64,000 bases of DNA from an uncultured Clostridia bacterium (GCA_944381435.1 CALWLD010000002.1:1-64000), one strand, 5' to 3'. Positions 36,028-45,935 are shown, counted from the stretch's first letter. Notes: generated from the letters alone by a model not told the origin. Translations and numbers: made by a program.

Positions 36028-37725
36028 ATGTGCAAGTCTGCCATAGAGATTGAGCTTGAAAAAATTTTTATGGAGCAAAATTGCTTTGAAAAAGAATATA
36101 TAAAAATATTTAAAGATAAATTTAATAATAATAACAAACAGTTAAAAAGGCTTATTTTGGCTAACTTTATGAACCATATAAACCATAATGATAGCCTAGC
36201 TTTATTTGATGAAGATATATTTAATATATACAAAACAATTATTGATAATTATATAATTTTTTTAAGCCAAGAAAAAAATACAAGCTTTAAATTTAATGAT
36301 GAAATAATAAAAAATTTATCAGGCATAACCTCTGTATTAAATAGCCAAATTAGTTTCTTTTGTGATGATAAAGATATGGAAATAAACCCTATTTACACAG
36401 AAAAGAAAACAATAATTGCAAAATATATAGATAATGTTTATAAAAATATAGATAGCTTACCTTTTGATGATTATGAACATTTTGAAGTTAAAACATTTAA
36501 AAACAATTTAATAAATAGTATTGCAGAAAATATTAAAGATTGCTATAAAACTAATTTAATAAACTGTTTTAATGCTATTAACGATATAGAAAACAGAAAA
36601 GAAATAAGCTATTTTAACGATGTTTTAGAAGAAGAGAGAGAAATTTTATCTTCTATGATAAAACTGCAAGTTAAGGCTTTAGAAGATTTATGCAAAGATG
36701 ATAAAGAAAAAGACCAAATAGAAAAATTGTTAAAGCCTATAATAGAGGCTTATCAACAAACAGGTAAAAGCTTTGAAGAGCTAAATAACAAAATTAAAAA
36801 TATAGATACTAACATTACAATAGATTTTTCTTTAGATAATGATAAAATAGATAAAAGTATCTTCAACATATTTAAAGATGTTAAAGATATAGAAGAAAAA
36901 TTTAAAGAAAAAGCTTTAGCTATATTTGAGCAATATATATTAAGCTTGAAAGAAAATATTATTTTAAAAGAACAAGAAAAAATAAACTTAACAAAAAATA
37001 ATATTTATAAATCATTAAATTTATCTTTAGATATTTATAATATGTTTAATAACATTGTTAAATATATAGAAGAAAATAAAGAAATATATGAAAAAAGTGA
37101 TTTATATAACATTATAGATGGTATAAAAGAAAGTATTACCATTAAAACTGAAAACATAAAAGAAAAAGAAGAAGAAATATTAAAAGAAAAGGAAAGTGTG
37201 TATAATAATATAGAAAAAGAGTTAGAAAGTTTAAAAAATTATAATATACAATTTGATTTTGATACAATATATGATATACTAAAAAAAGATTTTAACACAG
37301 AAGAAATAAAACAATATATCAATATAAATGATATGACAAATAGCCTAGAAAAAGCTCTTAAGCTTTATGTTAAAAAGATAGATGATTTTATTAAAAATAC
37401 TATACTATTTGAGATAAGCACTTTTCAAGAAATAATGTATTATTCTGTTTCTAGGCTTAAGGAAAGCGATGATGAAAAAATATTAAGCTTTACTAAATAT
37501 ATAGAAGATATAGAACAAGATATAGAAAAATGCTTAATAAATAACAACATATTACCTATAAAGCCAAAGCCTCACGATATGTTTGACGCTAAAGAACACG
37601 AAGTTTTATTAGCAGAGAAAAACGAAGATTTCAATAAAGGGCAAGTAATAAAAGTTATAAACTATGGATATAAGAAAAAAGATGAAGGTGTTATAAAAAG
37701 AGCGACTATTATAGCTGCTAAATAG
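36028..37725 (+). CDS. Long coiled-coil protein with C-terminal GrpE-like head
   Basis: The protein has 565 residues. Most of it is helical and Lys/Glu/Asn-rich, with coiled-coil stretches (about 190-260 and 350-420). The last 50 or so residues read FDAKEHEVLLAEK, then GQVIKVINYGYKKKDEGVIKRA and a hydrophobic end. This matches the beta head of GrpE (FDP..HEAV, then GY...D.V.RPA.V.V), the part that opens Hsp70 for nucleotide exchange. Normal GrpE is about 190 residues. Placement between two Hsp70 genes supports a dedicated exchange factor. The GrpE assignment is by motif only. Confidence 0.65.
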   Translation: MCKSAIEIELEKIFMEQNCFEKEYIKIFKDKFNNNNKQLKRLILANFMNHINHNDSLALFDEDIFNIYKTIIDNYIIFLSQEKNTSFKFNDEIIKNLSGITSVLNSQISFFCDDKDMEINPIYTEKKTIIAKYIDNVYKNIDSLPFDDYEHFEVKTFKNNLINSIAENIKDCYKTNLINCFNAINDIENRKEISYFNDVLEEEREILSSMIKLQVKALEDLCKDDKEKDQIEKLLKPIIEAYQQTGKSFEELNNKIKNIDTNITIDFSLDNDKIDKSIFNIFKDVKDIEEKFKEKALAIFEQYILSLKENIILKEQEKINLTKNNIYKSLNLSLDIYNMFNNIVKYIEENKEIYEKSDLYNIIDGIKESITIKTENIKEKEEEILKEKESVYNNIEKELESLKNYNIQFDFDTIYDILKKDFNTEEIKQYININDMTNSLEKALKLYVKKIDDFIKNTILFEISTFQEIMYYSVSRLKESDDEKILSFTKYIEDIEQDIEKCLINNNILPIKPKPHDMFDAKEHEVLLAEKNEDFNKGQVIKVINYGYKKKDEGVIKRATIIAAK

Positions 37726-37733
37726 GAGTTTTT

Positions 37734-39227
37734 ATGATTAATGAGAACAAATTTATTATAGGGATAGATTTAGGCAACCTAGCCTCTACCGTATCTTATT
37801 TTGATTTTAACCAGATGGATATAGATGTGGTAGATGCTAGCGGGGGATATGGCAAGGTTAGCGTGCCTACAGTCGTATCTTATAACATAGATACTAAAGA
37901 TTGGATTTTTGGTGAATATGCCATATTAAATAAAGGCTTTGGCAATGAGATAGTAATAGATAATATAATAGAAAATCTTGGAAAAGGTATAGTTTACAAC
38001 CTTAAAGATGAAAACATAAGCTTAAATTTAGTACTTAGTAAATTTATATTATTTTTAATAGAAAATATAAAAAACATAAACCCTAATGCTAATATAGAAG
38101 GTATTGTTTGCACAACATCATCTTATGCTAATAGCCAAGATATAAAAGAAGCTTTTAAGCTTGCAGGTTTAGAACATTTGCTATTTAAAATAGCTAATGA
38201 CAAAGAATGTATATTAAAAAGCTATTTTTATGAAAATGATGTTTTAAACGATAAGATAATGCTTGTTGACTATAGCAATAGGCAAATAAGAGCATCTATA
38301 TATAAAATGGAAGAAGATGGGAAAATAAAGTGTATAAAAACTTCTTTTAATGATAACATAGGTCAACAAAGGTTGTTTAATATAACTAAAAATTTAATAA
38401 CTAAAAAATTTTTAGAAGAAACAGGCAAAATAGATTTAACGGAACACGAAAAAAACAGTATAGATTGTTTTGCCTACCAACAATTTGATATTATTTTTCA
38501 ACGTCAAAGCCTAACAGATGTAAAGCTATATTATAACTTTTTTTATCCACCTTTTCAAAAAATTATATCTAAACAAGAAATATTTGATATAATATCTTAT
38601 TTTGAAAATGAAATAAATATATTTTTTAATAATTTATTTCATAACATAGATATTAAAGAAAATGATATAAAAAATATTATATTAGCAGGCGGAGGCATAG
38701 AAATAGATTTTATACACAAGTTTATAAAATCTAGGTTTAATATAGAAAAAAACTTTAAAGGCAAAGCTAAAAGGTTTGCATCATATGGTGCTTGTATAAC
38801 TGCTTGCCAAGAGCTTGGGGTTTTACCAAAAACCAAAATGTATATAGAAGATTTAGACCAAATACAAGCTAACATAGGTATATTTATACAAGATAATGAT
38901 AAAACAAGGTTTGAGCCTTTTATCCATAAGGGTAGCTTTATATGGCAAAGTTTTGATAAAAAAATATTTGCTCTAACTAATGATAAAAATATAGAAATTA
39001 ATTTAGCATTAGAAAAAGAGGATAACTTTAAAACATTAGAAAACATAAAAATAGACTTAAATAAATATAGCCAATTTATAGATAGAGATATAAAAACAAT
39101 AAGGTTTTTAATATATATAGAATTTAAAAATAATAAAGAGATAATTTTTAATATAGAAGATTTTGGCTTTGGAGAAATATATCCTAAAACAGATTTTAAA
39201 AAGCAGTATGTTATAAATTTAAACTAA
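37734..39227 (+). CDS. Divergent Hsp70-like protein B, probably ATPase-impaired
   Basis: The protein has 497 residues. The Hsp70 fold is recognisable from GIDLGNLASTVSYFD (about 11-25) and ILAGGGIEIDF (about 316-326). Key motifs are altered: the usual GTTNS is GNLAS, and the second phosphate motif DFGGGT is DYSNRQ (about 180-185). ATP hydrolysis is therefore doubtful. It starts 8 bases after the GrpE-like gene with a TAGGAG site. It may be a structural or regulatory partner of the active Hsp70s. Confidence 0.75.
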   Translation: MINENKFIIGIDLGNLASTVSYFDFNQMDIDVVDASGGYGKVSVPTVVSYNIDTKDWIFGEYAILNKGFGNEIVIDNIIENLGKGIVYNLKDENISLNLVLSKFILFLIENIKNINPNANIEGIVCTTSSYANSQDIKEAFKLAGLEHLLFKIANDKECILKSYFYENDVLNDKIMLVDYSNRQIRASIYKMEEDGKIKCIKTSFNDNIGQQRLFNITKNLITKKFLEETGKIDLTEHEKNSIDCFAYQQFDIIFQRQSLTDVKLYYNFFYPPFQKIISKQEIFDIISYFENEINIFFNNLFHNIDIKENDIKNIILAGGGIEIDFIHKFIKSRFNIEKNFKGKAKRFASYGACITACQELGVLPKTKMYIEDLDQIQANIGIFIQDNDKTRFEPFIHKGSFIWQSFDKKIFALTNDKNIEINLALEKEDNFKTLENIKIDLNKYSQFIDRDIKTIRFLIYIEFKNNKEIIFNIEDFGFGEIYPKTDFKKQYVINLN

Positions 39228-39247
39228 TGAAAAAGAGGTGATATATA

Positions 39248-40882
39248 TTGAAATGGACAGAATATAAAAAGCAGATAGAAGAAAATAAAAGCTTATCAGA
39301 GAATTATTATATTTTAGGTATAGATTTAGGCACAACAAACTCTATAATAAGCTATTGGGATAATATAAATGAAAAGCCAGAACCGATTGATATAAGCAAT
39401 GGCTTTGGTAAAATACCTATGCCTTCTGTTGTTCAATATAGAAAAGATGACGAAGGAGAAGGTGAATGGGTTATAGGCGAAGAAGCTTTTCGTTCTATGA
39501 AAATTTACCCAGAAACTACAATACGCTCCATAAAAAGAAAAATGGGTACTAACGAAACTATAGAAATAGATGGACAAGCCTATTTGCCAGAGGAAATATC
39601 AGCAAAAATTTTAACAGAGCTTATAGAGCATTGCAAAAGCTTAAACCCTAAAGCAGAAATAGCAGGGGTTGTTGTATCTGTGCCTTATGATTTTGACGAT
39701 GCAGCTAAAAAAGCAACTATGAAAGCTTGCGAAATAGCCGGTATATCAGATAACCTTATTTGCCTTATAGAAGAGCCAAAGGCAGCAGCACTTGCTTATA
39801 ATTTTAGACATCAATTAAACCAAGATGAAAAAATAATGGTATTTGACTTTGGTGGTGGTACATTAGATATTACCTTATTTAATGTTTTAGAAAAAGATGA
39901 CAAGCATATAAAATTGCAAGTTATAAGTGAAGGTGGTAAGGCTTATCACGGTGGTGACAATGTAGATGAATATATTTTAAACAGATGTTATGATTTTATA
40001 GAAGAAAAAGCTAATCAAAAGAGAGAAGATTTAAGCCCTGAAAATATGGTTGAGCTTATTTGCCGTGCTAGAGAATCTAAAGAACGTTTATCTGGCGTAA
40101 AAGCATTTAGAATACCATTTACTTTTTGTATACCACCTTTTGTGGAGCAAATGACAAGAGATGATTTAGAAGAACTTATAAATCCTTTTATAGAAGAAAC
40201 AAGAAAACTTGTTTTAAAAGCTTTAAGAGAAGTTTATACAGGTGCTTTAACACCAGATGATATAGATAGAGTTTTATTAGAAGGTGGTTCTTCTCAAATG
40301 CCTTGGGTTAAAGATATGCTTATAGGCATATTTAATAACGAAAGCAAAATTTATACATCGGAACGTCCTGCTCTTGATATATCTTTAGGTGCAACATATT
40401 ACGCAGCTATGAAAATGGGGCTTTTATCATCTCCTGATATTGAAAGCGAAAAAATGTCTATAGAGTTTGAGGTTACAGTGCCACACGATATTGGCCTTGA
40501 AATAGAACATAATGGCTCAAAATCTTTTTATACTATGATTAGAAGAGGAACACCTTATGCTCTTGCTAAAAAAGAACAAGTGTTTACCCTTTCTGGTAAT
40601 GAAAAAGAAGATATGACAAGCTTTAGCTTAAAAATTATGGAAAGAATAAATAAAGAAGATACTATTGAAAAATGCAAGCTTATAGGCGAAGTTTTAATTA
40701 AAGATTTGCCAGAAAGACCAAGCGGTAAAACAAGGCTTAACATAACACTTCAAGTAGAAGAAGAGGGTGGACTTGTTAAAGGCTCTGTTACAGACTTAGG
40801 CTATGGCAGTGAATATGAGCCATCAGGTTATAGCGAAAACTTTGACCCTAGTAGATTTAATAAAACAGTTTTGGAGGGCTAG
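39248..40882 (+). CDS. Hsp70-family chaperone C
   Basis: The protein has 544 residues. After a roughly 23-residue leader come GIDLGTTNSIISYW (about 26-39), DFGGGTLDITL (about 199-209), GGDNVDEY and LLEGGSSQMPWV (about 341-352), a complete Hsp70 ATPase. The remaining 150 or so residues are a beta-type substrate domain without a lid. The start is TTG at 39248, after AAAAAGAGGTG. It lies 3 bases before the Hsp70-vWA gene, so translation is likely coupled. It is closest in layout to chaperone A but clearly diverged. Confidence 0.87.
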   Translation: MKWTEYKKQIEENKSLSENYYILGIDLGTTNSIISYWDNINEKPEPIDISNGFGKIPMPSVVQYRKDDEGEGEWVIGEEAFRSMKIYPETTIRSIKRKMGTNETIEIDGQAYLPEEISAKILTELIEHCKSLNPKAEIAGVVVSVPYDFDDAAKKATMKACEIAGISDNLICLIEEPKAAALAYNFRHQLNQDEKIMVFDFGGGTLDITLFNVLEKDDKHIKLQVISEGGKAYHGGDNVDEYILNRCYDFIEEKANQKREDLSPENMVELICRARESKERLSGVKAFRIPFTFCIPPFVEQMTRDDLEELINPFIEETRKLVLKALREVYTGALTPDDIDRVLLEGGSSQMPWVKDMLIGIFNNESKIYTSERPALDISLGATYYAAMKMGLLSSPDIESEKMSIEFEVTVPHDIGLEIEHNGSKSFYTMIRRGTPYALAKKEQVFTLSGNEKEDMTSFSLKIMERINKEDTIEKCKLIGEVLIKDLPERPSGKTRLNITLQVEEEGGLVKGSVTDLGYGSEYEPSGYSENFDPSRFNKTVLEG

Positions 40883-40885
40883 CAA

Positions 40886-42976
40886 ATGGGATACTTAGGA
40901 ATAGATTTAGGAACAACAAATTCTGTTGCTACAATATATAAAGATAAAGATGACAGCATAGAGGTTGTAAAAATAGATGGTACAGACGAGGTATTGCCTT
41001 CTGTTGTAAATTACCCTATATTAGAAGGTGAAGAGATAGTGGTAGGTGCAGAGGCAAAGCTTGCATCTATCATATATCCAGAAAGCACTGTTATATCTGT
41101 AAAAAGAAAAATAGGTACAGATGAAAAAATAATCATAAACGATGAAGAAAAAACTCCAGAGCAAGTTAGTGCTGAAATACTTAAAAAGCTTAAAAAATCG
41201 GCAGAAGAACAATCAGGAGAAACTTTTGATGAGGTTGTTATAACACACCCTGCTTATTTTAACGATAGACAAATATTTGCTACAAAACAAGCAGGCATAT
41301 TGGCAGGCTTTAAAAATGTATATCTTTTATCAGAGCCTTTAGCTGCTGCTATCGAATATGGTTATAAACAAGGATATGCTCAAACTTTACTTGTTTATGA
41401 CTTTGGCGGTGGTACATTTGATGCCTGTGTTTTAAAAGTTAGCATTGATGAAAATGGAGAAGAAATCTTTCAAGAGCTTGCAGATGTTGGCGATATGAAC
41501 CTTGGTGGAGACGATTTTGACGCAGAGCTTATAAGGTTTATGAAAGAAAAATTTAAAGAAAATAGTGGCATAGATATAGATATGCTTAACGATTTAGATA
41601 GAAAAACAGTTATGCAAAAGCTTAAACAAGAGGCAGAGCAGACTAAAAAGAAATTATCAGGCACAGGTAAAGCATCTATAAAAATAAATCCGCTTATTAT
41701 ACAAGAAGGTGTGCCTAAAAATTTATCTATAGATATTACAAGAGAAGATTTTGAGGCACTTATTAGAAAATATGTAGAAAGAAGCCGTGAAATTTTAGAA
41801 GAGGCTTTAAAAAGAGCAGGTAAAGAGCCAGATGAAATATCTAAAGTTATATTGGTAGGTGGTTCTACCCTTATCCCTATGGTAAGAAGAATGGTTGCAG
41901 GCTTTGTTAAAGAACCTTATAGAGCAACAGACCCAGCTAAAAGTGTTGCTATGGGTGCTTCTATTTATAACTACCTTATACATTTACCTAATAGGAATGT
42001 AAAAGTAGGTCAAATAACAAGGCAAATTTTTGGTACAGAAGCTATTGTTAATATCGATACAATGGAAAGAGGTTTAATACCTATCATACCTATGGGTAGC
42101 CCTATACCTAGTAAATTTTCAGATTCTAAATTTTCCAATGCTAATGGTGCTAGCACTGTTGCTGTAGATGTTTATCAATGGGAACAAGGAAATGAAGAAA
42201 ATAAAAAATACATAGGTACTGCTATATTAGATGGGCTTAAAGGCACATCTCAAATAGAAATAACTTATGCTATTGATGAAAACAACCTTTTTGAAGTTTA
42301 CTTAAAAGATATTAATACAGGTAAAATTAAGATTACAGAGTTTGATAGAACAAAATTTTCTGCACCACCTAAGAAAGAAGATATTAGGCCTACAGGAAGT
42401 GAAAATGTTAATGTAACGTTTTTAATTGATACAACAGGAAGTATGGATAGCTATATAAACGGAGTTAAAGATAGGGCTATAGAATTTTCTAATATATTAA
42501 AGGAAAAAGGAGCAAAATTTAAGCTTGGACTTATAGGTTTTGGAGATTTAAACGAAAAAGAAAAACCTAGTGTTTATAACTTTACAGATGATGTAGAAAA
42601 ATTTAAACGTCAAGTTAAAAATATACCTCGTACTTATGGTGGAGATATACCAGAATCTTCTCTTGATGCATTAGAAACAGGTGTACAACTTTTACAAAAT
42701 TCTATTTTAGAAGATGGTAGCCAAAATATTTTCATTTTAATAACAGATGCACCACCACACGTACCTACTAATAGTGGCAAAAGCGTTGAAGATATTTGCC
42801 ATATGTTAAAAGAGGCTAAAGTTACAACTTATGTTGTTGCAAGGCGTGATAAAGAAAGCTTAAGACATTTTGACCCTATTACTGTGCCAAACGGTAAATA
42901 CTATGACTTAAACGATAAATTTTATGACATATTAGACAATATAGCAAGAAGTATAACAGAGCTTATAAGGCTATAA
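40886..42976 (+). CDS. Hsp70-von Willebrand A domain fusion
   Basis: The protein has 696 residues. Residues 1-380 are a complete Hsp70 ATPase: GIDLGTTNSVAT (about 5-16), DFGGGTFDACV (about 172-182), LVGGSTLIPMV (about 325-335). A substrate-type beta domain follows to about 500. Residues about 508-696 are a von Willebrand A domain with a complete MIDAS: DTTGSMD (about 515), a later Thr/Ser-containing YGGDIPESS and the Asp of LITDAPPH. There is no signal or membrane segment, so it is cytoplasmic. vWA domains bind partners through a metal ion, which suggests a built-in protein-capture arm on the chaperone. Confidence 0.88.
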   Translation: MGYLGIDLGTTNSVATIYKDKDDSIEVVKIDGTDEVLPSVVNYPILEGEEIVVGAEAKLASIIYPESTVISVKRKIGTDEKIIINDEEKTPEQVSAEILKKLKKSAEEQSGETFDEVVITHPAYFNDRQIFATKQAGILAGFKNVYLLSEPLAAAIEYGYKQGYAQTLLVYDFGGGTFDACVLKVSIDENGEEIFQELADVGDMNLGGDDFDAELIRFMKEKFKENSGIDIDMLNDLDRKTVMQKLKQEAEQTKKKLSGTGKASIKINPLIIQEGVPKNLSIDITREDFEALIRKYVERSREILEEALKRAGKEPDEISKVILVGGSTLIPMVRRMVAGFVKEPYRATDPAKSVAMGASIYNYLIHLPNRNVKVGQITRQIFGTEAIVNIDTMERGLIPIIPMGSPIPSKFSDSKFSNANGASTVAVDVYQWEQGNEENKKYIGTAILDGLKGTSQIEITYAIDENNLFEVYLKDINTGKIKITEFDRTKFSAPPKKEDIRPTGSENVNVTFLIDTTGSMDSYINGVKDRAIEFSNILKEKGAKFKLGLIGFGDLNEKEKPSVYNFTDDVEKFKRQVKNIPRTYGGDIPESSLDALETGVQLLQNSILEDGSQNIFILITDAPPHVPTNSGKSVEDICHMLKEAKVTTYVVARRDKESLRHFDPITVPNGKYYDLNDKFYDILDNIARSITELIRL

Positions 42977-42988
42977 GAAGGTGGTTTT

Positions 42989-44161
42989 ATGGTAGCTAGC
43001 TTAAAGCTTAGTTTAACAGAAAATGTAACTGTAGTTCCATATAGACTTTCAAATGGGATAAATATATATTCCATAGAAGAGGCTATTTATCTTTTTTATA
43101 AAAATTTTAAAGAATATAGCACAGATTTTTTTGATGATAAATTTATAAAATGGGTTGATACACAGCTTTTAAACGGTGAATTAACAAATAAGCTAATAGA
43201 TATAAAAAAACAACAAAGCTTTTATCAAAGAAGTATTGATTTTTTAACTATTAATAACTTTTATACATTAGAAGAAATAGAAAAAATATCTTTAGAGCTT
43301 TTTAACTGGGAAAAAAGAGGGCAGGTAGAGCGAAAGAAAATTAAAGGTGATAGATTTTTTGAACAAAATATGTTTGAAAATGCCATAAAATGTTATAAAG
43401 ATGCTATAGATTTTGATGTTTCTAACTATGTTTTATATAACAACGTAGCTATTTGTTATATAAGGCTTAAAAAATATGATTTAGCTTTAACGTATTTAAA
43501 AAAAGCAATTAACATAGAACCTAATAATATAGATTTAATATTTAATATTATAGAGTTATTGATAGAAAAAGAAGATTTTTCTTATGCTAAAGAATATATA
43601 GAAAAATTAGATGATAGTATGCAATATAATAAAAATTATTATTTAGGGGAGCTATATTTTAAACAAAAAGAATATGACAATGCTAAAAAATATTATTCTA
43701 AAGCATATTTATTTGAAAAAAATAGTAATATAATATTAAAGCTTACTGATTGTTATGTAAATTTAAAATTATATGATAAAGCTAATCAAAGTTTAAATTT
43801 GATAGAAGATGTAGAAATAGACACTTTAATAGCTAAAAGCCAGATATATGAAAAATTAAATAACATACCAATGGCTATAAAATGCATAGAAAAAGCTAAT
43901 TTTTACAATAGAAATAACTATAAGTTATGGCTTAAATTAGCCAAATATTACAGACAAGAATATAACCTTTTAAAAGCAGAAGGGGCTATATATAAAGCCT
44001 ATACTTTAGAACCTAATAATAAGGAAGTTTTATTTGAGCAATCATTAATAAAAAAAGCACAAGGTAAATTTAAAGAATATCAAAGCATACTATCCAAAGT
44101 GGTACAAAAAACAAGTGAGGAATACAGAGAAAATTTGTACACTAATAATAGTAACAAATAA
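42989..44161 (+). CDS. Tetratricopeptide-repeat protein, last gene of Hsp70 operon
   Basis: The protein has 390 residues. From about residue 115 there are tandem TPR units: FFEQNMFENAIKCYKDAIDF, LYNNVAICYIRLKKYDLALTY, YFKQKEYDNAKKYYSKAYLF and others up to about 380. The first 110 residues are a separate helical region. AGAAGGTG lies before the ATG, 12 bases after the Hsp70-vWA gene, and a terminator follows. TPR proteins commonly bind Hsp70 or its clients, so a co-chaperone role is a reasonable inference. Confidence 0.82.
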   Translation: MVASLKLSLTENVTVVPYRLSNGINIYSIEEAIYLFYKNFKEYSTDFFDDKFIKWVDTQLLNGELTNKLIDIKKQQSFYQRSIDFLTINNFYTLEEIEKISLELFNWEKRGQVERKKIKGDRFFEQNMFENAIKCYKDAIDFDVSNYVLYNNVAICYIRLKKYDLALTYLKKAINIEPNNIDLIFNIIELLIEKEDFSYAKEYIEKLDDSMQYNKNYYLGELYFKQKEYDNAKKYYSKAYLFEKNSNIILKLTDCYVNLKLYDKANQSLNLIEDVEIDTLIAKSQIYEKLNNIPMAIKCIEKANFYNRNNYKLWLKLAKYYRQEYNLLKAEGAIYKAYTLEPNNKEVLFEQSLIKKAQGKFKEYQSILSKVVQKTSEEYRENLYTNNSNK

Positions 44162-44184
44162 ACATTAATTAATTAAATTATGCA

Positions 44185-44219
44185 AAAAGCTAGTAAATCA
44201 CTTTGAAATACTAGCTTTT
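44185..44219 (+). terminator. Terminator of the Hsp70 operon
   Basis: An 11-bp perfect stem (44185-44195 with 44209-44219) has a 13-nt loop and ends in four T followed by an AT-rich run. It closes the roughly 13.7-kb operon. Confidence 0.75.
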
Positions 44220-44262
44220 ATTTATTTTGTTTATATAAATTTATTAATAATTATTAAAAAAA

Positions 44263-44291
44263 TTGCATATATAAAAAAATTATGATAAAAT
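44263..44291 (+). promoter_or_regulatory. Promoter of the NhaC-type antiporter gene
   Basis: TTGCAT (44263-44268) and TAAAAT (44286-44291) have a 17-base spacer, 43 bases before the ATG. Confidence 0.6.
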
Positions 44292-44334
44292 ATTTTAGGA
44301 CAAATATAAAAATATATATAAAGGAGAGATTAAA

Positions 44335-45879
44335 ATGGAAATGCACACGGTGGGCATTTTATCTTTATTACCCCCCATTATAGCAATAATACTAGCGCTT
44401 AAAACAAAGGAGGTTATATTTTCTCTTATTGTTGGTATTTTATCTGGTACATTAATATATTCCATATATGATACAGATGGAATTGTGCAAGTTGGAACAA
44501 GAACTGTTGAAGTTACAATGAACCTTATGGCACAAAAGTTTTCTGAAAATAGTTCAATTATTATATTTTTAGGGTTATTAGGAGCGATAGTTGTTGTTGT
44601 AACTAAAGCTGGTGGCTCTAAAGCTTATGGTGAATGGGCTGTAAAAAAAATAAAATCTAGAAAAGGTGCTAAAATAGCTACTTTTATTTTAGGTATAATT
44701 ATTTTTATAGATGATTATTTTAACTGCCTAACAGTAGGTACAGTTATGCGCCCTGTTACAGATAAATATAAAATATCTAGGGAAAAGCTAGCTTATATCA
44801 TAGATGCAACAGCTGCTCCTATATGCATAATAGCTCCTGTTTCTTCTTGGGCAGCCTCTGTTATATCTCAAATGAGTGATAGCGGTTTAAATGGTATACA
44901 AGATTTTGTTAAAACTATACCTTATAATTTATATGCACTTTTAACAATAATTATGGTTTTAATTGTATCTTTAACTAAAATAGAATTTGGCAAAATGGCT
45001 AAATATGAAAACATAGCTCTTGAGGGCAAAGAGAATGAAGATGTTGTAGAAGATGATGAAGACGATGAGCTTTCTAAAATAAATATATCAGAAAAAGGTA
45101 CAGTTTTTGATTTGGTAATACCTATATTGGTTTTAATAATATCATCTGTTGTATCTATGCTTTATGTGGGTGGATATTTTAACGGTGGTATGACTTTAGC
45201 AGAAGGCTTTGGAAACACAAATGCAGGGCCTGCCCTTGCTATAAGCGGGTTCTTTACATTAATTGTAACATTTGTGTTATTTATATCACGTAAAGTTTTA
45301 ACTTTCAAAGAATTTATGAGTGGTATATCTACAGGCGTAAAATCTATGGTTTCTGCTTTTATAATACTTACTCTTGCTTGGACAATAAGTGGTGTTTGTA
45401 GAGATTTATTAAACACAGGTGGATATGTAGGTTCTCTTGTTGAAGGTTCTAGTGTAGCAGGTATGTTAATACCAGTTGTTGCATTTTGTGTAGCAGGGCT
45501 TTTAGCTTTTTCTATGGGTACATCTTGGGGAACTTTTGGTATACTTATACCTATTATAGCTGTTGTTTGTAAAGAAACTGCTCCAGAGCTTACAATTATA
45601 TCATTATCAGCTGTTTTAGCAGGTTCTGTTTTTGGAGATCATTGTAGCCCTATATCAGATACTACTATCTTATCATCAGCAGGTGCTAGATGTAACCATA
45701 TAAACCACGTTTCTACACAAATACCTTATACATTAGTTGTTGCTGTAAGCTGTGTTGTAGGTTATATTGTGGCAGGCTTAACTGCTAACTTATTATTAAC
45801 TTGGGTATTTGCTTTAACTACATTATTAACTATATTATTTATTTTATATACTAAAACAAAAAAAGAACTAAAAAATTAA
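44335..45879 (+). CDS. NhaC-family Na+/H+ antiporter
   Basis: The protein has 514 residues and about 12 hydrophobic segments. Family marks include the early SLLPPIIAIILALKTKEV, the IDDYFNCLTVGTVMRPVTD segment in the first half, and SMGTSWGTFGILIPI with VFGDHCSPISDTTILSSAG in the second half. The NhaC superfamily swaps Na+ for H+, and some members move amino acids or organic acids, so the substrate is not certain. A cytoplasmic acidic loop (EDVVEDDEDDEL, about 237-248) is notable. AAGGAGAG precedes the ATG. It is monocistronic. Confidence 0.88.
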   Translation: MEMHTVGILSLLPPIIAIILALKTKEVIFSLIVGILSGTLIYSIYDTDGIVQVGTRTVEVTMNLMAQKFSENSSIIIFLGLLGAIVVVVTKAGGSKAYGEWAVKKIKSRKGAKIATFILGIIIFIDDYFNCLTVGTVMRPVTDKYKISREKLAYIIDATAAPICIIAPVSSWAASVISQMSDSGLNGIQDFVKTIPYNLYALLTIIMVLIVSLTKIEFGKMAKYENIALEGKENEDVVEDDEDDELSKINISEKGTVFDLVIPILVLIISSVVSMLYVGGYFNGGMTLAEGFGNTNAGPALAISGFFTLIVTFVLFISRKVLTFKEFMSGISTGVKSMVSAFIILTLAWTISGVCRDLLNTGGYVGSLVEGSSVAGMLIPVVAFCVAGLLAFSMGTSWGTFGILIPIIAVVCKETAPELTIISLSAVLAGSVFGDHCSPISDTTILSSAGARCNHINHVSTQIPYTLVVAVSCVVGYIVAGLTANLLLTWVFALTTLLTILFILYTKTKKELKN

Positions 45880-45888
45880 AAAAAATAC

Positions 45889-45917
45889 TTGCAATATTAA
45901 AATATATATGATACAAT
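45889..45917 (+). promoter_or_regulatory. rplS promoter
   Basis: TTGCAA (45889-45894) and TACAAT (45912-45917) have a 17-base spacer, upstream of the leader hairpin. Confidence 0.65.
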
Positions 45918-45935
45918 TTACAAGATATGTAATAC

